Source: CAUJIW01 sp963205175 (GTDB lineage Bacteria; Pseudomonadota; Alphaproteobacteria; Sphingomonadales; Sphingomonadaceae). From it: 64,000 nucleotides of DNA. Location: NCBI GenBank assembly GCA_041060555.1, contig JBEUDS010000013.1; one strand, given 5' to 3'. Positions 63,279 through 64,000 of this stretch are shown piece by piece. The position numbers and the translations under genes were made by a program. The notes under the pieces were generated by a model. That model saw only the letters and a list, made by a program, of their open reading frames with translations. It did not search any database and was not told the origin of the DNA. Each line of letters starts with the position of its first letter. Position 1 is the first letter of the stretch.

Positions 63279-63641
63279 ATGACCTGGAACACCATCCGCC
63301 TCGAACTGGCCCGTACCCGCGAATATCCCGAGGGTAGCCCGTCGCATGCTTACATGCTGCATCTGCCGCTCGATGACCGTGGCTACATCGACGAGGACGC
63401 CTGGCGCCAGAGCCCGGCACGGGCGACGGTGACGCGCTTCTGGCCCGGCGAGCCGGACCTGCGCGGCCAGGTCATCCGTACCCGCGGCAGGGCCTGGGCC
63501 TTCTCCTACGAGCCCGGAACCGACGACGACGAGCCGATCTATCATCTGGAAAACCATGTGCTGCGGGTCGGCGAATATGTCTCCATCACCGAGACCGATG
63601 GCGATCGCCTGCCGTTCCGGGTCGTGAGCTGCCATTCTTAG
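63279..63641 (+). CDS. Small conserved-looking hypothetical protein
   Basis: A 120-residue soluble protein that I do not recognise. It begins MTWNTIRLELARTREYPEGSP, with AGAAGGGAAAG before the ATG, and has the compact segments HAYMLHLPLDDRGYIDEDAWR, TVTRFWPGEPDLRGQVIRTRG and the end LPFRVVSCHS. Codon use and frame are typical of the region, so it is probably real. No signal peptide, membrane segment or known motif. It follows the RlmD-like gene by 84 bases. Confidence 0.75.
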   Translation: MTWNTIRLELARTREYPEGSPSHAYMLHLPLDDRGYIDEDAWRQSPARATVTRFWPGEPDLRGQVIRTRGRAWAFSYEPGTDDDEPIYHLENHVLRVGEYVSITETDGDRLPFRVVSCHS

Positions 63642-63803
63642 CCATTTGTCTAATTTCCGGCTGGCTGCCCTCGGCCTATCCTGACACATCCGCAAATTCA
63701 CGCATCAAGGCTCCCGCCTTGACAAGAGCGTTCGTTCTGTTGTGACTATTACTTAACCTTAATAGACTAGGTTTTTACAGCTATTCATCGTGGGCGGGGA
63801 ACT

Positions 63804-63851
63804 ATGCGGGCGGACCCATATGGCGGGGCAGGGCAGCGGAATGCGGCGTGA
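63804..63851 (+). pseudogene. Possible truncated gene start (15 codons)
   Basis: GGCGGGGA six bases before ATG 63804 and an AT-rich promoter-like stretch precede a frame reading MRADPYGGAGQRNAA then TGA. It could be the 5' remnant of a gene broken by the sequence to its right, or noise. Confidence 0.25.
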
Positions 63852-63873
63852 TTGATCCTGCGCTTTCTCAGCA

Positions 63874-64000
63874 GGTCGCGTCCGTCAAGGTGGTGTAATT
63901 TCGGCTGTGGCCGTGGGCCATCGTCAGGCGGCTTTGGCGGTGATGTGTAGGGGCTGATTTTCCTCCTCGATCATGGGTTGGTTGAGTTCGGCCATGCCTT
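63874..64000 (-). mobile_element. Possible insertion-sequence end, truncated by the window
   Basis: GGTCGCGTCCGTCAAGGTGG followed by TGTAATTTCGG resembles terminal sequences of IS256-like elements as I remember them. A minus-strand frame ends at 63924 with the peptide ENQPLHITAKAA. No transposase domain can be confirmed in the 127 bases available and no target duplication can be checked. Confidence 0.3.

Larger units (their letters stand above)
63642..64000. other. Right-end gene-poor region with AT-rich promoter-like DNA
   Basis: No complete gene is recognised. 63740-63785 is AT-rich (ACTTAACCTTAATAGACTAG) and looks like promoter DNA for a rightward gene. It is followed by a very short open frame and by sequence that may be the edge of an insertion sequence. 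Confidence 0.5.

Overview
This is a GC-rich, densely packed chromosomal window from a Gram-negative bacterium, almost certainly an alphaproteobacterium. The strongest evidence is a circularly permuted, two-piece tmRNA gene (ssrA, minus strand, about 28899-29253) with tag ANDNEAFALAA, next to an alpha-type SspB adaptor. Alphaproteobacterial palindromic repeats, a SdhCDA respiratory operon, an outer-membrane TonB receptor and a PEP-CTERM protein agree with this. Genus cannot be decided from the sequence; a Rhodospirillales-like lineage is a guess.

Layout. 0-10 kb: DUF481 outer-membrane protein, ABHD10-like hydrolase, TPR protein, a glyoxalase pair (gloB, gloA-like) with a thioesterase, long-chain acyl-CoA ligase, gamma-glutamyltransferase, flavoprotein. 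10-20 kb: DUF885 protein, NhaA, MarR regulator, single-domain response regulator, two tandem MHS-type transporters (one broken by a frameshift), and an asparagine-synthase-like protein lacking the glutaminase cysteine. 20-30 kb: RlmI-like methyltransferase, a fused Gfo/Idh-SDR protein with a glycosyltransferase, an NADP-dependent oxidoreductase, dienelactone hydrolase, fumarase C, sspB, ssrA, an ACT protein and an Lrp regulator. 30-40 kb: an 82-bp repeat pair, a 17-kDa-like lipoprotein, a PepSY/response regulator/histidine kinase operon, an ABC-F ATPase, a soluble MCP-Cache protein, YaaA, and sdhCDA without sdhB. 40-48 kb: haem-type TonB receptor, DUF4198 plus EF-hand operon, deoxyhypusine-synthase-like enzyme with ornithine decarboxylase, threonine dehydratase. 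48-57 kb: PEP-CTERM protein, PPK2, two EF-hand proteins, GreB, lytic transglycosylase, DapA, SmpB and a TMEM165-family protein behind a probable yybP-ykoY manganese riboswitch. 57-64 kb: cytosolic sulfite-oxidase-like enzyme, Zur-like regulator, dxs, a vapBC module wedged between dxs and tlyA, an RlmD-like methyltransferase, a small unknown protein, and a possible insertion-sequence edge at the right end.

Common themes: ribosome rescue and tag-directed proteolysis (ssrA, smpB, sspB), thiol and methylglyoxal metabolism (gloA, gloB, ggt), metal handling (TonB, DUF4198, TMEM165 with riboswitch, Zur), and polyamines (ODC plus DHS-like enzyme).

The most unusual signal is a recurring structure at gene 3' ends. 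The last bases of a gene, including its TGA stop and often a palindrome around it, are tandemly duplicated beyond the gene. Clear cases follow the ABC-F gene and an EF-hand gene (both three copies at exactly 31 bp, placing TGA in all three frames), and gloB, ggt, smpB and tlyA. The sequences differ between loci but the architecture repeats.
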